Positions 49,322 to 58,665 of a stretch of 64,000 nucleotides of DNA are shown here, in pieces. The stretch is taken from assembly GCF_014705655.1 (NCBI RefSeq), contig NZ_JACXIY010000017.1, positions 1 to 64,000 on the forward strand, given 5' to 3'. Origin of the DNA: Paenibacillus arenilitoris (GTDB lineage: Bacteria; Bacillota; Bacilli; Paenibacillales; Paenibacillaceae). How positions within the stretch are numbered: the stretch's first letter is position 1; each line of letters begins with the position of its first letter. The translations under genes were made by a program, and so were the position numbers. Under the pieces are notes generated by a model. The model was not told the DNA's origin and ran no database searches. It saw only the letters and a program-made list of their open reading frames with translations.

Positions 49322-50491
49322 ATGGGCGAATCCGTCATTCTCGGAGGCGCAAGAACGGCGTTCGGCAAATTCGGCGGCATGTTCAAAGACGTGAAGGCGG
49401 TAGAGCTCGGCGCGTCTGCGATCAAAGGTGCGCTGCAAAAAACGGGCGTCGACCCGCGCAAGGTGGACGGCGTCGTCATGGGCATGGTGCTGCAGGCCGG
49501 GGCGGGACAAATTCCGTCGCGACAGGCGGCGAGGCTTGCCGGCCTCGATTGGAACGTGCCGTCCGAAACGATCAACAAAGTATGCGCTTCGGGTCTTCGA
49601 GCGATTACGATGGCCGATCAGATGATCCGCTCCGGCGACTCGGACACCGTCGTTGCCGGAGGCATGGAAAGCATGAGCGGCGCCCCGTACGCGGCGACCG
49701 CCGTCCGGTGGGGGGCCAGGCTGGGCGGCGCAGAGCTCGCCGACCTGATGGTGCACGACGGGCTGCTCTGCCCGTTCGCCGGCGTCCATATGGCCGTTCA
49801 CGGCAGCCGGGCCGCGGCGGAATTCGGCATCGGCAGAGCCGAACAGGACGCGTGGGCTTTGCGCAGCCACATGCGCGCGTTGGCGGCGAGCAGGCAAGGC
49901 TTATTCGCCGAAGAAATCGTCACGCTCCAGCACGCCGGAGCGGCGCTCGCGACCGACGAATGCCCGAGGCCCGACACGAACGCGTCGAAGCTGGCCTTGC
50001 TGCGGCCGGTCTTCGACCCGGCCGGCACGATTACGGCCGGCAACGCGCCGGGCGTGAACGACGGAGCCGCCGCGATGGTGGTCATGTCGAAGGAGAGGGC
50101 GCTGCGGAGCGGCCACAAGCCGCTGGCCGCAATCGTCGGCCATGCTTCCGTCGGCGCGGAGGCGCCGCAATTGGCCGCGGTTCCGGCGCTGGCCATTCGC
50201 AAGCTGCTGCAACGAACCGGCGTGGAGCTGAAGGACGTTCACTTGTTCGAGGTGAACGAAGCGTTCGCCGCCGTCGTGCTTACTTGCGGGCAAATGCTCG
50301 GCTGGGACCCGGACAAAGTGAACGTGAACGGCGGCGCGATCGCGCTCGGCCATCCGATCGGCGCGAGCGGGGCAAGAATCGTGCTCTCGCTTCTGAACGG
50401 GCTGCTCCGCAGGGGCGGCGGCATCGGCGTAGCCGCCATATGCAGCGGCGGGGCGCAGGGCGACGCGATCATGCTTCGGGTGGACGGGTGA
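49322..50491 (+). CDS. mmgA: Acetyl-CoA acetyltransferase (thiolase)
   Basis: This 389-residue thiolase has the acyl-accepting Cys in [10 protein letters not shown] (about 88), His in [14 protein letters not shown] and the second Cys in [10 protein letters not shown]. It cleaves 3-ketoacyl-CoA or condenses acetyl-CoA. It corresponds to MmgA in the B. subtilis mmg operon. It follows the first acyl-CoA dehydrogenase-like gene by 18 bp and precedes the 3-hydroxyacyl-CoA dehydrogenase by the same. Confidence 0.9.
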   Translation: MGESVILGGARTAFGKFGGMFKDVKAVELGASAIKGALQKTGVDPRKVDGVVMGMVLQAGAGQIPSRQAARLAGLDWNVPSETINKVCASGLRAITMADQMIRSGDSDTVVAGGMESMSGAPYAATAVRWGARLGGAELADLMVHDGLLCPFAGVHMAVHGSRAAAEFGIGRAEQDAWALRSHMRALAASRQGLFAEEIVTLQHAGAALATDECPRPDTNASKLALLRPVFDPAGTITAGNAPGVNDGAAAMVVMSKERALRSGHKPLAAIVGHASVGAEAPQLAAVPALAIRKLLQRTGVELKDVHLFEVNEAFAAVVLTCGQMLGWDPDKVNVNGGAIALGHPIGASGARIVLSLLNGLLRRGGGIGVAAICSGGAQGDAIMLRVDG

Positions 50492-50509
50492 TAAACGGGA
50501 GGGATGGCG

Positions 50510-51376
50510 ATGCAAATCCGAAAAGTAACGGTGCTGGGAGCCGGTCAAATGGGAAGCGGCATTGCTCAAACCTTCGCGCAGCACGGCTTTGAGGTCGTTT
50601 TGTACGACATCGGCCAGGAGCAGGCGGCGCGCGGGCTCGGCCATATCCGGGCTTCCTTGGTCCGTCTCGCGAATAAAGGACGCATCAGCGCGGAACAGAG
50701 CCAGGCCGCGCTGGATCGCATAACGCTCTCGGCAACGCTTGCGGATGCGGCGGACTCCGGGCTGGTCGTCGAGGCGGCGCCGGAGAACCTCGAGATGAAA
50801 AAAACGCTGTTCCGGGAGCTGGATCGACGCTGCGGGCCGGACGCCATCCTGGCAACGAACACTTCCTCTCTTCCGATTACGGAAATCGCGGCCGCGACCG
50901 CGCGGCCGGAGAAGGTCATCGGCATGCATTTTATGAACCCGGTACCCGTCATGCCGCTTGTCGAGATTATCGGGGGGCTGCGCACCTCGGACGATACGCT
51001 TGCGTCCGTGAAGGCGCTCGCCCAAGCGATCGGGAAGACGGCCGTGGAGGTTCGCGATTATCCGGGATTCGTCTCCAACCGCATTCTCATGCCAATGATC
51101 AACGAAGCGGTGTACGCCGTATACGAGGGCGTAGCCTTGCCGGAAGCGGTCGACCTGGTAATGAAGCTCGGGATGAATCATCCGATGGGCCCGCTTGCCT
51201 TGGCGGATTTCATCGGGCTCGACACTTGCCTCGCGATCATGGAGACGCTCCGGGACGGCTTCGGCGATTCGAAATACAGGGCGTGTCCGCTGCTGCGGCA
51301 GTACGTGCAGGCCGGCTGGCTCGGGCGGAAGACGGGGCGGGGGTTTTACGATTACGGGGATGAGCAGCGGGGGTAG
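50510..51376 (+). CDS. mmgB: 3-hydroxybutyryl-CoA dehydrogenase
   Basis: This 288-residue NAD-dependent enzyme oxidises 3-hydroxyacyl-CoA. The Rossmann motif is VLGAGQMGSGIAQTFA, with TNTSSLPITEIA, the catalytic His in GMHFMNPVPVMPLVEI and Asn in PGFVSNRILMPMINEA. ATG 50510 follows GGGAGGG by 6 nt; ATG 50504 abuts that site. MmgB equivalent. Confidence 0.9.
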   Translation: MQIRKVTVLGAGQMGSGIAQTFAQHGFEVVLYDIGQEQAARGLGHIRASLVRLANKGRISAEQSQAALDRITLSATLADAADSGLVVEAAPENLEMKKTLFRELDRRCGPDAILATNTSSLPITEIAAATARPEKVIGMHFMNPVPVMPLVEIIGGLRTSDDTLASVKALAQAIGKTAVEVRDYPGFVSNRILMPMINEAVYAVYEGVALPEAVDLVMKLGMNHPMGPLALADFIGLDTCLAIMETLRDGFGDSKYRACPLLRQYVQAGWLGRKTGRGFYDYGDEQRG

Positions 51377-51400
51377 GTGATCCGGAAAGGAGGCCGGCCT

Positions 51401-52537
51401 ATGGAGTTCCGGTTTACGAAGGAACAGGAAGAGCTGCGGGAAGCGGTTCGGCAGTTCGCGGAGACGGAAGCGGCGCAGGCCGTGCCCGACATGGAGCGGC
51501 TGGACGAATTTCCTTCGGCTTTGGTGAAGCGGATAGGTCGGCTAGGCTGGATGGGCATTCCGGTACCCGAGCGATGGGGCGGCGCCGGCCGCGATTTTGT
51601 CTCCTATATCATCGCGATCAACGAGCTGTCGAAGATCAGCGCCGCGGTCGGGGTTATCCTGTCGGTCCATACGTCGGTCGGCACGCTGCCGATCCTTCAT
51701 TACGGAACGGATGAACAGCGGGACGGCTGCGTCAGGAAGCTGGCGTCGGGACAATGGCTTGGCGCGTTCGCGTTGACGGAGCCTCATGCGGGGTCGGACG
51801 CCGCGGCGATCCGAACGACGGCTCAGCGGCAGGGCGACCATTACTTGCTGAACGGAACGAAGGTATTCATTACGAACGCAGGCGCCGCGAACTGCTACTT
51901 GACGTTCGCCGTTACCGATCCGGCGGCGGGCTCCCGCGGCATGACGGCGTTTATCGTCGAAAGCGGAACACAAGGGCTGCAAGTCGGGAAGAAGGAGAAG
52001 AAAATGGGCCTTCACGGATCGAATACCTGCGAATTGATCTTCGAGGGGGTGAAGGTGCCGGCGTCGCAGCGGCTCGGCAAGGAGGGGGAGGGCTTCTCTA
52101 TTGCGATGGGCTCGCTCGACGGCGGCCGGATCGGCATCGGCGCGCAGGCGCTCGGAATCGCGCAGGCGTCGCTTGCGCTGCTCGAGCGGCGATTCGCGAG
52201 CGGGCGGGGCGCCGTCGTCAGAGGCAATCTTCGGCCTCATCACGTGCAGCTGGCCGAATTGACGGCGAAGACGGAAGCGGCGAGACTGCTCGTCTACCGC
52301 GCGGCCGGCTTGCGTCAGGAAGGGCGGCCGTGCACGAAGGAAGCGTCGATGGCGAAGCTGTTCGCCTCGGATGCGGCCGTCGAAGCGGCGGGGGCGGCCG
52401 TGAAGCTGCTTGGCGAGCAAGGGTGGACGAAGGAGCAGCCGGCGGAGCGGCTGTTCCGCGACGCGAAGGTCACGCAAATCTATGAAGGAACGAACGAAAT
52501 CCATCGGATCGTCATTAGCGGACAGCTGTTGAAATAA
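51401..52537 (+). CDS. mmgC: Acyl-CoA dehydrogenase (intact)
   Basis: This 378-residue FAD enzyme makes the trans-2 double bond in acyl-CoA. The flavin/substrate loop is FALTEPHAGSDAAAIRTTA and the catalytic Glu is in TQIYEGTNEIHRIVI. Compare the paralogue at 48167, which lacks both. AAAGGAGG lies before ATG 51401. MmgC equivalent, in the same operon. Confidence 0.9.
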   Translation: MEFRFTKEQEELREAVRQFAETEAAQAVPDMERLDEFPSALVKRIGRLGWMGIPVPERWGGAGRDFVSYIIAINELSKISAAVGVILSVHTSVGTLPILHYGTDEQRDGCVRKLASGQWLGAFALTEPHAGSDAAAIRTTAQRQGDHYLLNGTKVFITNAGAANCYLTFAVTDPAAGSRGMTAFIVESGTQGLQVGKKEKKMGLHGSNTCELIFEGVKVPASQRLGKEGEGFSIAMGSLDGGRIGIGAQALGIAQASLALLERRFASGRGAVVRGNLRPHHVQLAELTAKTEAARLLVYRAAGLRQEGRPCTKEASMAKLFASDAAVEAAGAAVKLLGEQGWTKEQPAERLFRDAKVTQIYEGTNEIHRIVISGQLLK

Positions 52538-52559
52538 GGAAAGGCGGTGACAGGCAGCC

Positions 52560-53447
52560 ATGGAGCATACACCCGGCAAACGGCTGCGCGAGGCGGTACT
52601 TCTTGAACGTCCCCTGCAGGTGGCGGGGACGATCAACGCTTACTCGGCGCTGATGGCGCAGCGCGAAGGCTTCCGCGCCCTCTACGTGTCCGGCGCGGGC
52701 GTCGCGAACGCTTCGTTCGGGCTTCCCGATCTAGGCATCACGACGCTTGCGGACGTGCTCGAGGACGTCCGCCGCATCGGGAGCGTTACCGATCTTCCGC
52801 TGCTTGTCGATGCGGACACCGGCTTCGGCGGCGCCTTCCAGATCGCTCGCATGATGAAGGAAATGGGACGCGCCGGGGCGGCCGGCGTCCATATCGAGGA
52901 TCAGGTCGCGGCCAAGCGCTGCGGCCACCGGCCGAACAAAGCGATCGTCGGCAAGGCCGAGATGACGGATCGGATCAAAGCGGCGGCGGATGCGAGGGTA
53001 GATTCTCATTTCGTCATCATGGCCCGGACCGACGCCATCGCCGTCGAAGGGCTGGAGGCGGCGATCGAGCGGGCATGCGCGTGCGTCGAGGCGGGCGCGG
53101 ACATGATTTTTCCCGAGGCGGTCACGAAGCTTGAAGATTACGCGCGATTCGCCGAGGCGGTGAAGGTGCCGATTCTCGCCAATATAACGGAATTCGGCAA
53201 GACGCCGCTCTTCACGGCGGAGGAGCTGCGAGGCGCGGGGGTCGGGCTCGCGCTGTACCCGCTCTCCGCGTTCCGGGCGATGAGCGCGGCCGCGCAGCGG
53301 GCGTACCGGTCGATCCGTCAAGAAGGGACGCAGCAAAGCGCCGTCGGACTCATGCAAACTCGCGCCGAGCTGTATGATTTGCTGCATTATCACGACTATG
53401 AGCGCAAGCTGGATGAGCTGTTCGGAACGGAAGGGGGAGAGGGCTGA
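52560..53447 (+). CDS. prpB: 2-methylisocitrate lyase
   Basis: This 295-residue enzyme of the isocitrate lyase/PEP mutase family splits 2-methylisocitrate into pyruvate and succinate. The catalytic loop Cys is in [11 protein letters not shown], with metal ligands in [10 protein letters not shown] and a HIEDQV motif. B. subtilis has the same function in MmgF (YqiQ) at the operon end; here it comes before the synthase. Its stop overlaps the next ATG (TGATG). Confidence 0.9.
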   Translation: MEHTPGKRLREAVLLERPLQVAGTINAYSALMAQREGFRALYVSGAGVANASFGLPDLGITTLADVLEDVRRIGSVTDLPLLVDADTGFGGAFQIARMMKEMGRAGAAGVHIEDQVAAKRCGHRPNKAIVGKAEMTDRIKAAADARVDSHFVIMARTDAIAVEGLEAAIERACACVEAGADMIFPEAVTKLEDYARFAEAVKVPILANITEFGKTPLFTAEELRGAGVGLALYPLSAFRAMSAAAQRAYRSIRQEGTQQSAVGLMQTRAELYDLLHYHDYERKLDELFGTEGGEG

Positions 53448-54568
53448 TGGCGGACAAAAAAGCGGGCGGGCTCGCCGACGTCATTGCCGGCCGAACGGCC
53501 ATCGCTACCGTGGGGAAGGAAGGCAAGGGACTAACGTACCGGGGGTACTCGATTCACGATCTGGCGGCGCACGCTACGTTCGAGGAGACCGCGCATCTGC
53601 TCATTTACGGGAATTTGCCGACCGATTCGGAGCTGCGCCGGTATAAAGAGCGGCTTGCAGGCCTGCGCGGGCTGCCGGAAGGCGTCCGCGCCATCCTCGA
53701 GCAGCTGCCCCGGAACGCGCATCCGATGGACGTCGTGCGAACGGGCGTGTCCGCGCTGGCTTCCTTCGAGCCGGAATCGGACGTACGGAGTCAAAGGGAC
53801 ATCGCCGACAGGCTGATCGCCTGCTGCGCGTCGCTGCTCCTCTATTGGCATCATTATGCGGCGAGCGGGCGAAGGATCGATACGGAGACGGACGACGGCA
53901 CCGTCGCCGGCCATTTCCTCCGCCTGCTGCACGGGAAGCCGCCGGGCGAGCTGCATGAGCGCGCACTGGACGTCTCGCTCATTCTGTACGCCGAGCACGA
54001 GTACAACGCATCGACTTTCGCGGCGCGCGTCACGGCATCCACCTTGTCGGACCTGTATTCGGCGGTGACGACCGGCATCGGCACGCTGCGCGGCCCGCTG
54101 CACGGCGGGGCGAACGAAGCGGCCATGGAGCTGATCGACGGCTTCGGCGACGAAGACGAGGCCGAGGCGGGTATTATGCGGATGCTGGCGGACAGGAAGC
54201 TTGTGATGGGCTTCGGACACCGCGTCTATTCGGTGTCGGATCCGAGATCGGATTTGATCAAGGCGTGGTCGAAGACGCTTGCCGGGCATGGCGGGAACGA
54301 GAAGTTATACCGCATCTCCGAGCGGATCGAGCGGGTGATGCGTCGGGAGAATAACCTGTTCCCGAACCTGGATTTCTACAGCGCGTCGGCCTACCGATGC
54401 CTGGGCATCCCGACCTCCTTCTTCACGCCGATATTCGTCATATCGCGGCTGAGCGGCTGGATCGCCCATATTATCGAGCAGCGCGCCGGCAACCGGATCA
54501 TCCGGCCGAGCGCCGATTACGACGGTCCGGACCCGCTGCCTTGGTTGCCGATCGGCGAACGCGTTTAA
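53447..54568 (+). CDS. mmgD: 2-methylcitrate synthase
   Basis: This 373-residue type II-like citrate synthase joins propionyl-CoA and oxaloacetate. Catalytic residues are His in GPLHGGANEAAME, His in MGFGHRVYSVSDPR and Asp in FPNLDFYSASAYR. Length and context favour methylcitrate synthase (MmgD/PrpC) over housekeeping citrate synthase. Translationally coupled to prpB. Confidence 0.9.
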   Translation: MADKKAGGLADVIAGRTAIATVGKEGKGLTYRGYSIHDLAAHATFEETAHLLIYGNLPTDSELRRYKERLAGLRGLPEGVRAILEQLPRNAHPMDVVRTGVSALASFEPESDVRSQRDIADRLIACCASLLLYWHHYAASGRRIDTETDDGTVAGHFLRLLHGKPPGELHERALDVSLILYAEHEYNASTFAARVTASTLSDLYSAVTTGIGTLRGPLHGGANEAAMELIDGFGDEDEAEAGIMRMLADRKLVMGFGHRVYSVSDPRSDLIKAWSKTLAGHGGNEKLYRISERIERVMRRENNLFPNLDFYSASAYRCLGIPTSFFTPIFVISRLSGWIAHIIEQRAGNRIIRPSADYDGPDPLPWLPIGERV

Positions 54569-54593
54569 ACGAAAGCGATAGAGGGGGGACGTC

Positions 54594-56036
54594 ATGACTA
54601 ACCTGATCAGCAGCGCCCGGCCGGAGCCGGATCGCGTGCTTGCCGATATCGCCGATTACGTTCTTCATTACGAGATCGGGAGCGACGAGGCGTATGCGAC
54701 TGCCAGGCTATGCTTGATGGATACGCTAGGCTGCGGCCTGCTTGCGCTGAAATATCCCGAATGCGCCAAGCTGCTCGGACCGATCGTGCCCGGCACGATC
54801 GTGCCGAACGGCTCGCGCGTGCCCGGCACGTCCATCCAGGCCGATCCGGTTACCGCGGCTTTCAATATCGGCTGCATGATTCGCTGGCTCGATTACAACG
54901 ACACTTGGCTGGCGGCGGAATGGGGCCATCCGTCCGACAATCTGGGCGGCATTCTGGCCGTCGCCGATTACGCAAGCCGAGCGCGGCTCGCCGAAGGCAA
55001 GCCGCCGTATACGATGAAGGACGTGCTGGCCGCGATGATTATGGCGCATGAAATTCAAGGCGTCATCGCGCTCGAGAACAGCTTCAACCGGGTCGGGCTC
55101 GATCATGTCATACTCGTCAAGGTCGCCACGACGGCGGTTGCCGCGAAGCTGCTCGGCGGGACGAGGGACGATATTGCGGCGGCGCTGTCCAATGCATGGC
55201 TCGACGGGCACCCGCTGCGCGCTTACCGCCACTGGCCGAACACGGGCACCCGCAAATCATGGGCGGCGGGCGATGCGACGAGCCGGGGCGTGCGGCTCGC
55301 GCTGATGGCCGTTATGGGAGAAATGGGCTATCCTTCGGCTCTGACGGCGACGAACTGGGGATTTTACGACGTCTTGTTCAAAGGAAAGCCGTTCACGCTC
55401 CCGAAGCCTTACGGCACCTACGTCATGGAAAACGTTTTGTTCAAAATTTCGTATCCCGCCGAGTTCCACGGACAGACGGCCGTCGAATGCGCCGTCCGGC
55501 TTCATCCGGCCGTAAAGGAACGAATCGAGGATATCGATAAAATCGAGATTGCGACGCATGAGTCCGCCATTCGCATTATCGATAAGCGCGGACCGCTTCA
55601 CAACCCGGCCGACCGGGATCATTGCCTGCAGTACATGACGGCGATCGGGCTTCTGCACGGCTCGCTGACGGCCGATCATTACGAGGACGAAGCGGCGGCC
55701 GATCCCCGCATCGACCGGTTAAGGCAGTTGATGACGGTCTCCGAAGACAAGCGGTATTCCCGCGATTATATGGATGAGTCCAAACGCTCGATCGCGAATG
55801 CGGTTCAAGTTTTCTTCAAGGACGGCTCCGCGACGGAGAGAATCGAAATCGAATATCCGATCGGCCACCGCCGCAGGCGCGCGGAGGCGATTCCGCTGCT
55901 CGAGCGAAAGTTCGAAGCGAACGTCAGGAGCCGATTTTCCGCCAAGCCGGCCAAAGCCATCCTGGAATCGTGCAGCGACCAAACCGCGCTGGAGCGGATG
56001 CCGGTGCAGCGGTTCGTCGATCTGTTCGTCATTTGA
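54594..56036 (+). CDS. mmgE: 2-methylcitrate dehydratase (PrpD/MmgE family)
   Basis: This 480-residue MmgE/PrpD enzyme converts 2-methylcitrate to 2-methyl-cis-aconitate. Seen are [20 protein letters not shown] with the conserved Asp/His region, [20 protein letters not shown] and [19 protein letters not shown]. Last gene of the seven-gene operon. With prpB and mmgD it completes propionyl-CoA disposal to pyruvate and succinate. No clear terminator follows. Confidence 0.9.
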   Translation: MTNLISSARPEPDRVLADIADYVLHYEIGSDEAYATARLCLMDTLGCGLLALKYPECAKLLGPIVPGTIVPNGSRVPGTSIQADPVTAAFNIGCMIRWLDYNDTWLAAEWGHPSDNLGGILAVADYASRARLAEGKPPYTMKDVLAAMIMAHEIQGVIALENSFNRVGLDHVILVKVATTAVAAKLLGGTRDDIAAALSNAWLDGHPLRAYRHWPNTGTRKSWAAGDATSRGVRLALMAVMGEMGYPSALTATNWGFYDVLFKGKPFTLPKPYGTYVMENVLFKISYPAEFHGQTAVECAVRLHPAVKERIEDIDKIEIATHESAIRIIDKRGPLHNPADRDHCLQYMTAIGLLHGSLTADHYEDEAAADPRIDRLRQLMTVSEDKRYSRDYMDESKRSIANAVQVFFKDGSATERIEIEYPIGHRRRRAEAIPLLERKFEANVRSRFSAKPAKAILESCSDQTALERMPVQRFVDLFVI

Positions 56037-56164
56037 GCTCAGGCGCGCGGAAGCGGCGAAACTTTTTTGTAGCCGGTTTGTAACCTATAGGGCATCGCGG
56101 ACGTTATATTCTGTATAGAGAGCGAATAAGAATATAGTCCATATAAAGAAGGGGCGTCAGCGCG

Positions 56165-56674
56165 ATGAAAAAATATGCCGCGATTGCCGTTATCGCATTA
56201 GCTAGTCTTACGGCGTTCACCTTTGCGTCCGCGGGCGTGAAGGAGTATATTCCCGTCAAGGCGACGCCGGATCTGCAATCCGTCTACATCGACCAAGTCG
56301 AATCGAAGGACGGACGCTACGTCGTTACGTTCGACCGGATGGAATGGTACGAGGGAGAGCAAGCCGCGCAAAAGTTCAAGGAACGCGAAGAGGACGCGGA
56401 AATGGATGGACCTCCGGACGGTTACTATATCGTCAATGACGATGTCGAGCTTCGCGAGCTGCCGATCGCGGAAGATGCCGTCGTGCTCATGCAAATATAC
56501 AACCGGACCGGCAAGATCGAAGAGGCCGACATCGTATGGGATGAGCAGATTACGGTCGGGAAGTTCGCCGGACTGATCGAGACGGAAGACGATCTCGCCT
56601 TAAAGAATTTCCCGTATCACTTAACGGTGAAGAACGGGGAGATCGTCCGGATCGTTCAGCAGTATGTCCCTTAA
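56165..56674 (+). CDS. Secreted hypothetical protein
   Basis: This 169-residue protein has a signal peptide (YAAIAVIALASLTAFTFASAG) and a mature region rich in Asp and Glu (EWYEGEQAAQKFKEREEDAE). No Cys, so no lipobox. No family is recognised. AAGGGGCG precedes the ATG. It is a single gene between mmgE and a terminator. Confidence 0.6.
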   Translation: MKKYAAIAVIALASLTAFTFASAGVKEYIPVKATPDLQSVYIDQVESKDGRYVVTFDRMEWYEGEQAAQKFKEREEDAEMDGPPDGYYIVNDDVELRELPIAEDAVVLMQIYNRTGKIEEADIVWDEQITVGKFAGLIETEDDLALKNFPYHLTVKNGEIVRIVQQYVP

Positions 56675-56713
56675 CCGGACCGGTCCCGTCAACGGCAACG
56701 TACGTCAAATTAT

Positions 56714-56746
56714 GAGGCTGTCTCCCGATTGGAGAGACAGCCTCGT
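56714..56746. terminator. Terminator-like hairpin
   Basis: GAGGCTGTCTC pairs with GAGACAGCCTC (11 bp). The T-run is weak. It lies between the convergent 56165 gene and the alpha/beta hydrolase. Confidence 0.65.
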
Positions 56747-56764
56747 TCCGTTCGCGGCGCCGTC

Positions 56765-57703
56765 CTAATCCCTTCCGGCCGAGTAAAGCTTCTGCGCCAC
56801 CATGCGCGGCTCCGTCATCGCGGTGGACATATGGTCGCCGCCGCCTTGGATGAACCGGAACAAGCCAAGCCGGCTAGACATATGGGGATGCCAGCCGTAC
56901 TCGCTGCTGCCGAGCGGAAGGACGTTGTCTTCCGTCAGGTAGACGTAGCTCCTCGGCATATCCAGGGCGTAAAATTTCTTCAAATCCAGCTTCTCGTAGG
57001 AGGGACCGGCCGGTTCGGGCGAGATGCCGCGATAGATCCGCTCGGCGAGGCCGAGGCTGGCCAAATTGACGAACGTCTCGCGGAATAGCGCGAACGGCAG
57101 CATGATCGTGTCGTCCTGCGAGCTTCTCCGGAGCAGGTCGAACAGCTGCAGCGCTTGCGGCGGAAATTCGTCCGCGACGCTCTGTCCGTCGTTCAATACG
57201 AAGGCGTTAAGAAAGACGAGCCGTTTGATGCGCTCCGGTACGAGTTCCGCCGTTTTCTGAATGAGCGTGCCGCCGAAGCTGTGGCCGACGAGCACGATGT
57301 CCCGCAAGTCGTTCCGCCGGATGTAATCGGCCAGCGACTCCGTCATCATCGCATGCGTGACCGCATTGTTCGAATCGGGCCCATGGCCCGGATACTCCGG
57401 CACGTGCACGGTGTGGCCCATCGCGCGAAGCTCCGCAGCGATTCCGTCCCAGAAGCCGGCGTCCGCCCAAGCGCCATGGATAAGGACGAAGGTTAGCGGA
57501 AGCTGCTTCTCGAGCCAAGGCGTCGCGGCGAGCTGCGGCCACGCGGGCTTCGCGTAAGCCGGATAGTTCGGAGGGAACCGCCAATCGTGCGAATAGGGGG
57601 GCGCAAAGCCGTAATGCCAAGGATGCGCAAGCCCGTTCATTCGGCCGTCTTGCCGGGGAGCGCCGCAAGGAGACGTTCGATCATATTGGAAATTGCGCTG
57701 CAT
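56765..57703 (-). CDS. Alpha/beta hydrolase, esterase-like
   Basis: This 312-residue hydrolase has oxyanion segment FVLIHGAWADAGFWDGIAAE, nucleophile VGHSFGGTLIQ and a C-terminal GGGDHMSTAMTEP with the His. The pattern resembles plant/bacterial EstC- and methylesterase-like proteins. The first 70 residues are Pro/Tyr-rich and not part of the core domain. GGAGAGG precedes two near starts, 57709 and 57703. Confidence 0.8.
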   Translation of the reverse strand: MQRNFQYDRTSPCGAPRQDGRMNGLAHPWHYGFAPPYSHDWRFPPNYPAYAKPAWPQLAATPWLEKQLPLTFVLIHGAWADAGFWDGIAAELRAMGHTVHVPEYPGHGPDSNNAVTHAMMTESLADYIRRNDLRDIVLVGHSFGGTLIQKTAELVPERIKRLVFLNAFVLNDGQSVADEFPPQALQLFDLLRRSSQDDTIMLPFALFRETFVNLASLGLAERIYRGISPEPAGPSYEKLDLKKFYALDMPRSYVYLTEDNVLPLGSSEYGWHPHMSSRLGLFRFIQGGGDHMSTAMTEPRMVAQKLYSAGRD

Positions 57704-57893
57704 AGTCATTTTCCTCTCCAAAATCGGATAGTTCAGCATATGCCTAATCGCGGGAGAGGTTAAACCGTTCGCTTACGGATTCGAAATAACGGACAAATGT
57801 GTGAATGTTGTCGCATCGAGAGAGGAATAAGGGAGAAGATGTCGAAAAAGGTTATGAGCTGGATCATATCATTCAATCGGGGAGTGGGCCGTT

Positions 57894-58307
57894 TTGTTTT
57901 TGCATTTTCTGCAGACGAAAGAGGATAAACTCGCTTTTCTGGAATTGGCGCATGTCGTCGCGAACGCGGACGGTTTCGTCAACCGGAAAGAGCGGCAATA
58001 TTTAAAGTCCTACATGGACGAAATGGGGATCGAGCAGTCGGAGATTTCCTTATCTGCAGATCGTAAGCTCCCGGACATTATCGGCGGCCTTCGGGACGAA
58101 CAGGTGAAAAATATCTTTTTTGCCGAGATTTTGCTGCTCATCTTCGCGGACGGCGATTACAACGACGAGGAAAAGCAGATTGCCGGAGAGCTTAAGCGGC
58201 AGTTCGGCTTCTCCGACGAAGCTTATGAATCGTTCAAAGGCTGGGTCGTCCGGATGGATTCGCTGCGGATCGAGGGTTTGAAGATGATTTTGGAATATAA
58301 GAGATAA
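57894..58307 (+). CDS. TerB-like protein
   Basis: This 137-residue all-helical acidic protein has ELAHVVANADGFVNRKERQY and LIFADGDYNDEEKQIAGELK, two repeats of the A-DG-(V/Y)-----E pattern of TerB/DnaJ-associated tellurite-resistance domains, which bind metal through acidic residues. The TTG start has only a weak site (GGGGAG about 10 nt upstream), so the start is uncertain. Stress-related function is a guess. Confidence 0.65.
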   Translation: MFLHFLQTKEDKLAFLELAHVVANADGFVNRKERQYLKSYMDEMGIEQSEISLSADRKLPDIIGGLRDEQVKNIFFAEILLLIFADGDYNDEEKQIAGELKRQFGFSDEAYESFKGWVVRMDSLRIEGLKMILEYKR

Positions 58308-58323
58308 TCGTAGCCGCGCGAAG

Positions 58324-58362
58324 AATGGAGTGCCGACGAAGCCGTCGATAGCACTCCATTTT
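58324..58362. terminator. Bidirectional terminator
   Basis: AATGGAGTGC pairs with GCACTCCATT and is followed by TTGTTTG. It lies between the TerB-like gene and the convergent small gene at 58375. Confidence 0.75.
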
Positions 58363-58374
58363 GTTTGTCATCGG

Positions 58375-58545
58375 CTACGGCGAATAGTTCCTGAATTTAT
58401 AGATCCACTTCTTCAGGGCGGCCGCCTTCGTCCGTTTATCATGCATCTGCGCCGTCCTTTCGGCAAAATCCCCCCTGCGGTCGCGCTTCTTCCATTCCTT
58501 CTGACGGTCTTCCCATAACTGCTCGGCGATAAACGAATTCCACAT
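58375..58545 (-). CDS. Small basic hypothetical protein
   Basis: This 56-residue protein, MWNSFIAEQLWEDRQKEW at its start, is strongly basic with many Arg, Lys and Trp and probably one helix. AGGAGG lies exactly 7 nt before the ATG, and a terminator follows the stop codon. The strong signals support a real gene of unknown role. Confidence 0.6.
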   Translation of the reverse strand: MWNSFIAEQLWEDRQKEWKKRDRRGDFAERTAQMHDKRTKAAALKKWIYKFRNYSP

Positions 58546-58618
58546 GCCTTGTTCCTCCTTGCGGGCGGCTGGCCCGGCTTTGATTTGTTGACTTTCATGC
58601 TTTCATTATGCCGTCGCA

Positions 58619-58665
58619 AAAAGGGGATAAAAAGTGTATAATCTGATTCAGAGATTTCCCCTTTT
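58619..58665. repeat. Inverted repeat around the SgrR-like promoter
   Basis: AAAAGGGGA (58619-58627) and TCCCCTTTT (58657-58665) flank a TATAAT at 58637-58642, and the second arm touches the start codon. An autoregulatory operator or a 5' hairpin that hides the start codon are both possible. Confidence 0.5.

Noticed and set aside
57805..58005. Alternative frame covering the start of the TerB-like gene
   Set aside because: It ends early and lacks the family motifs. The TerB-like frame carries them all.
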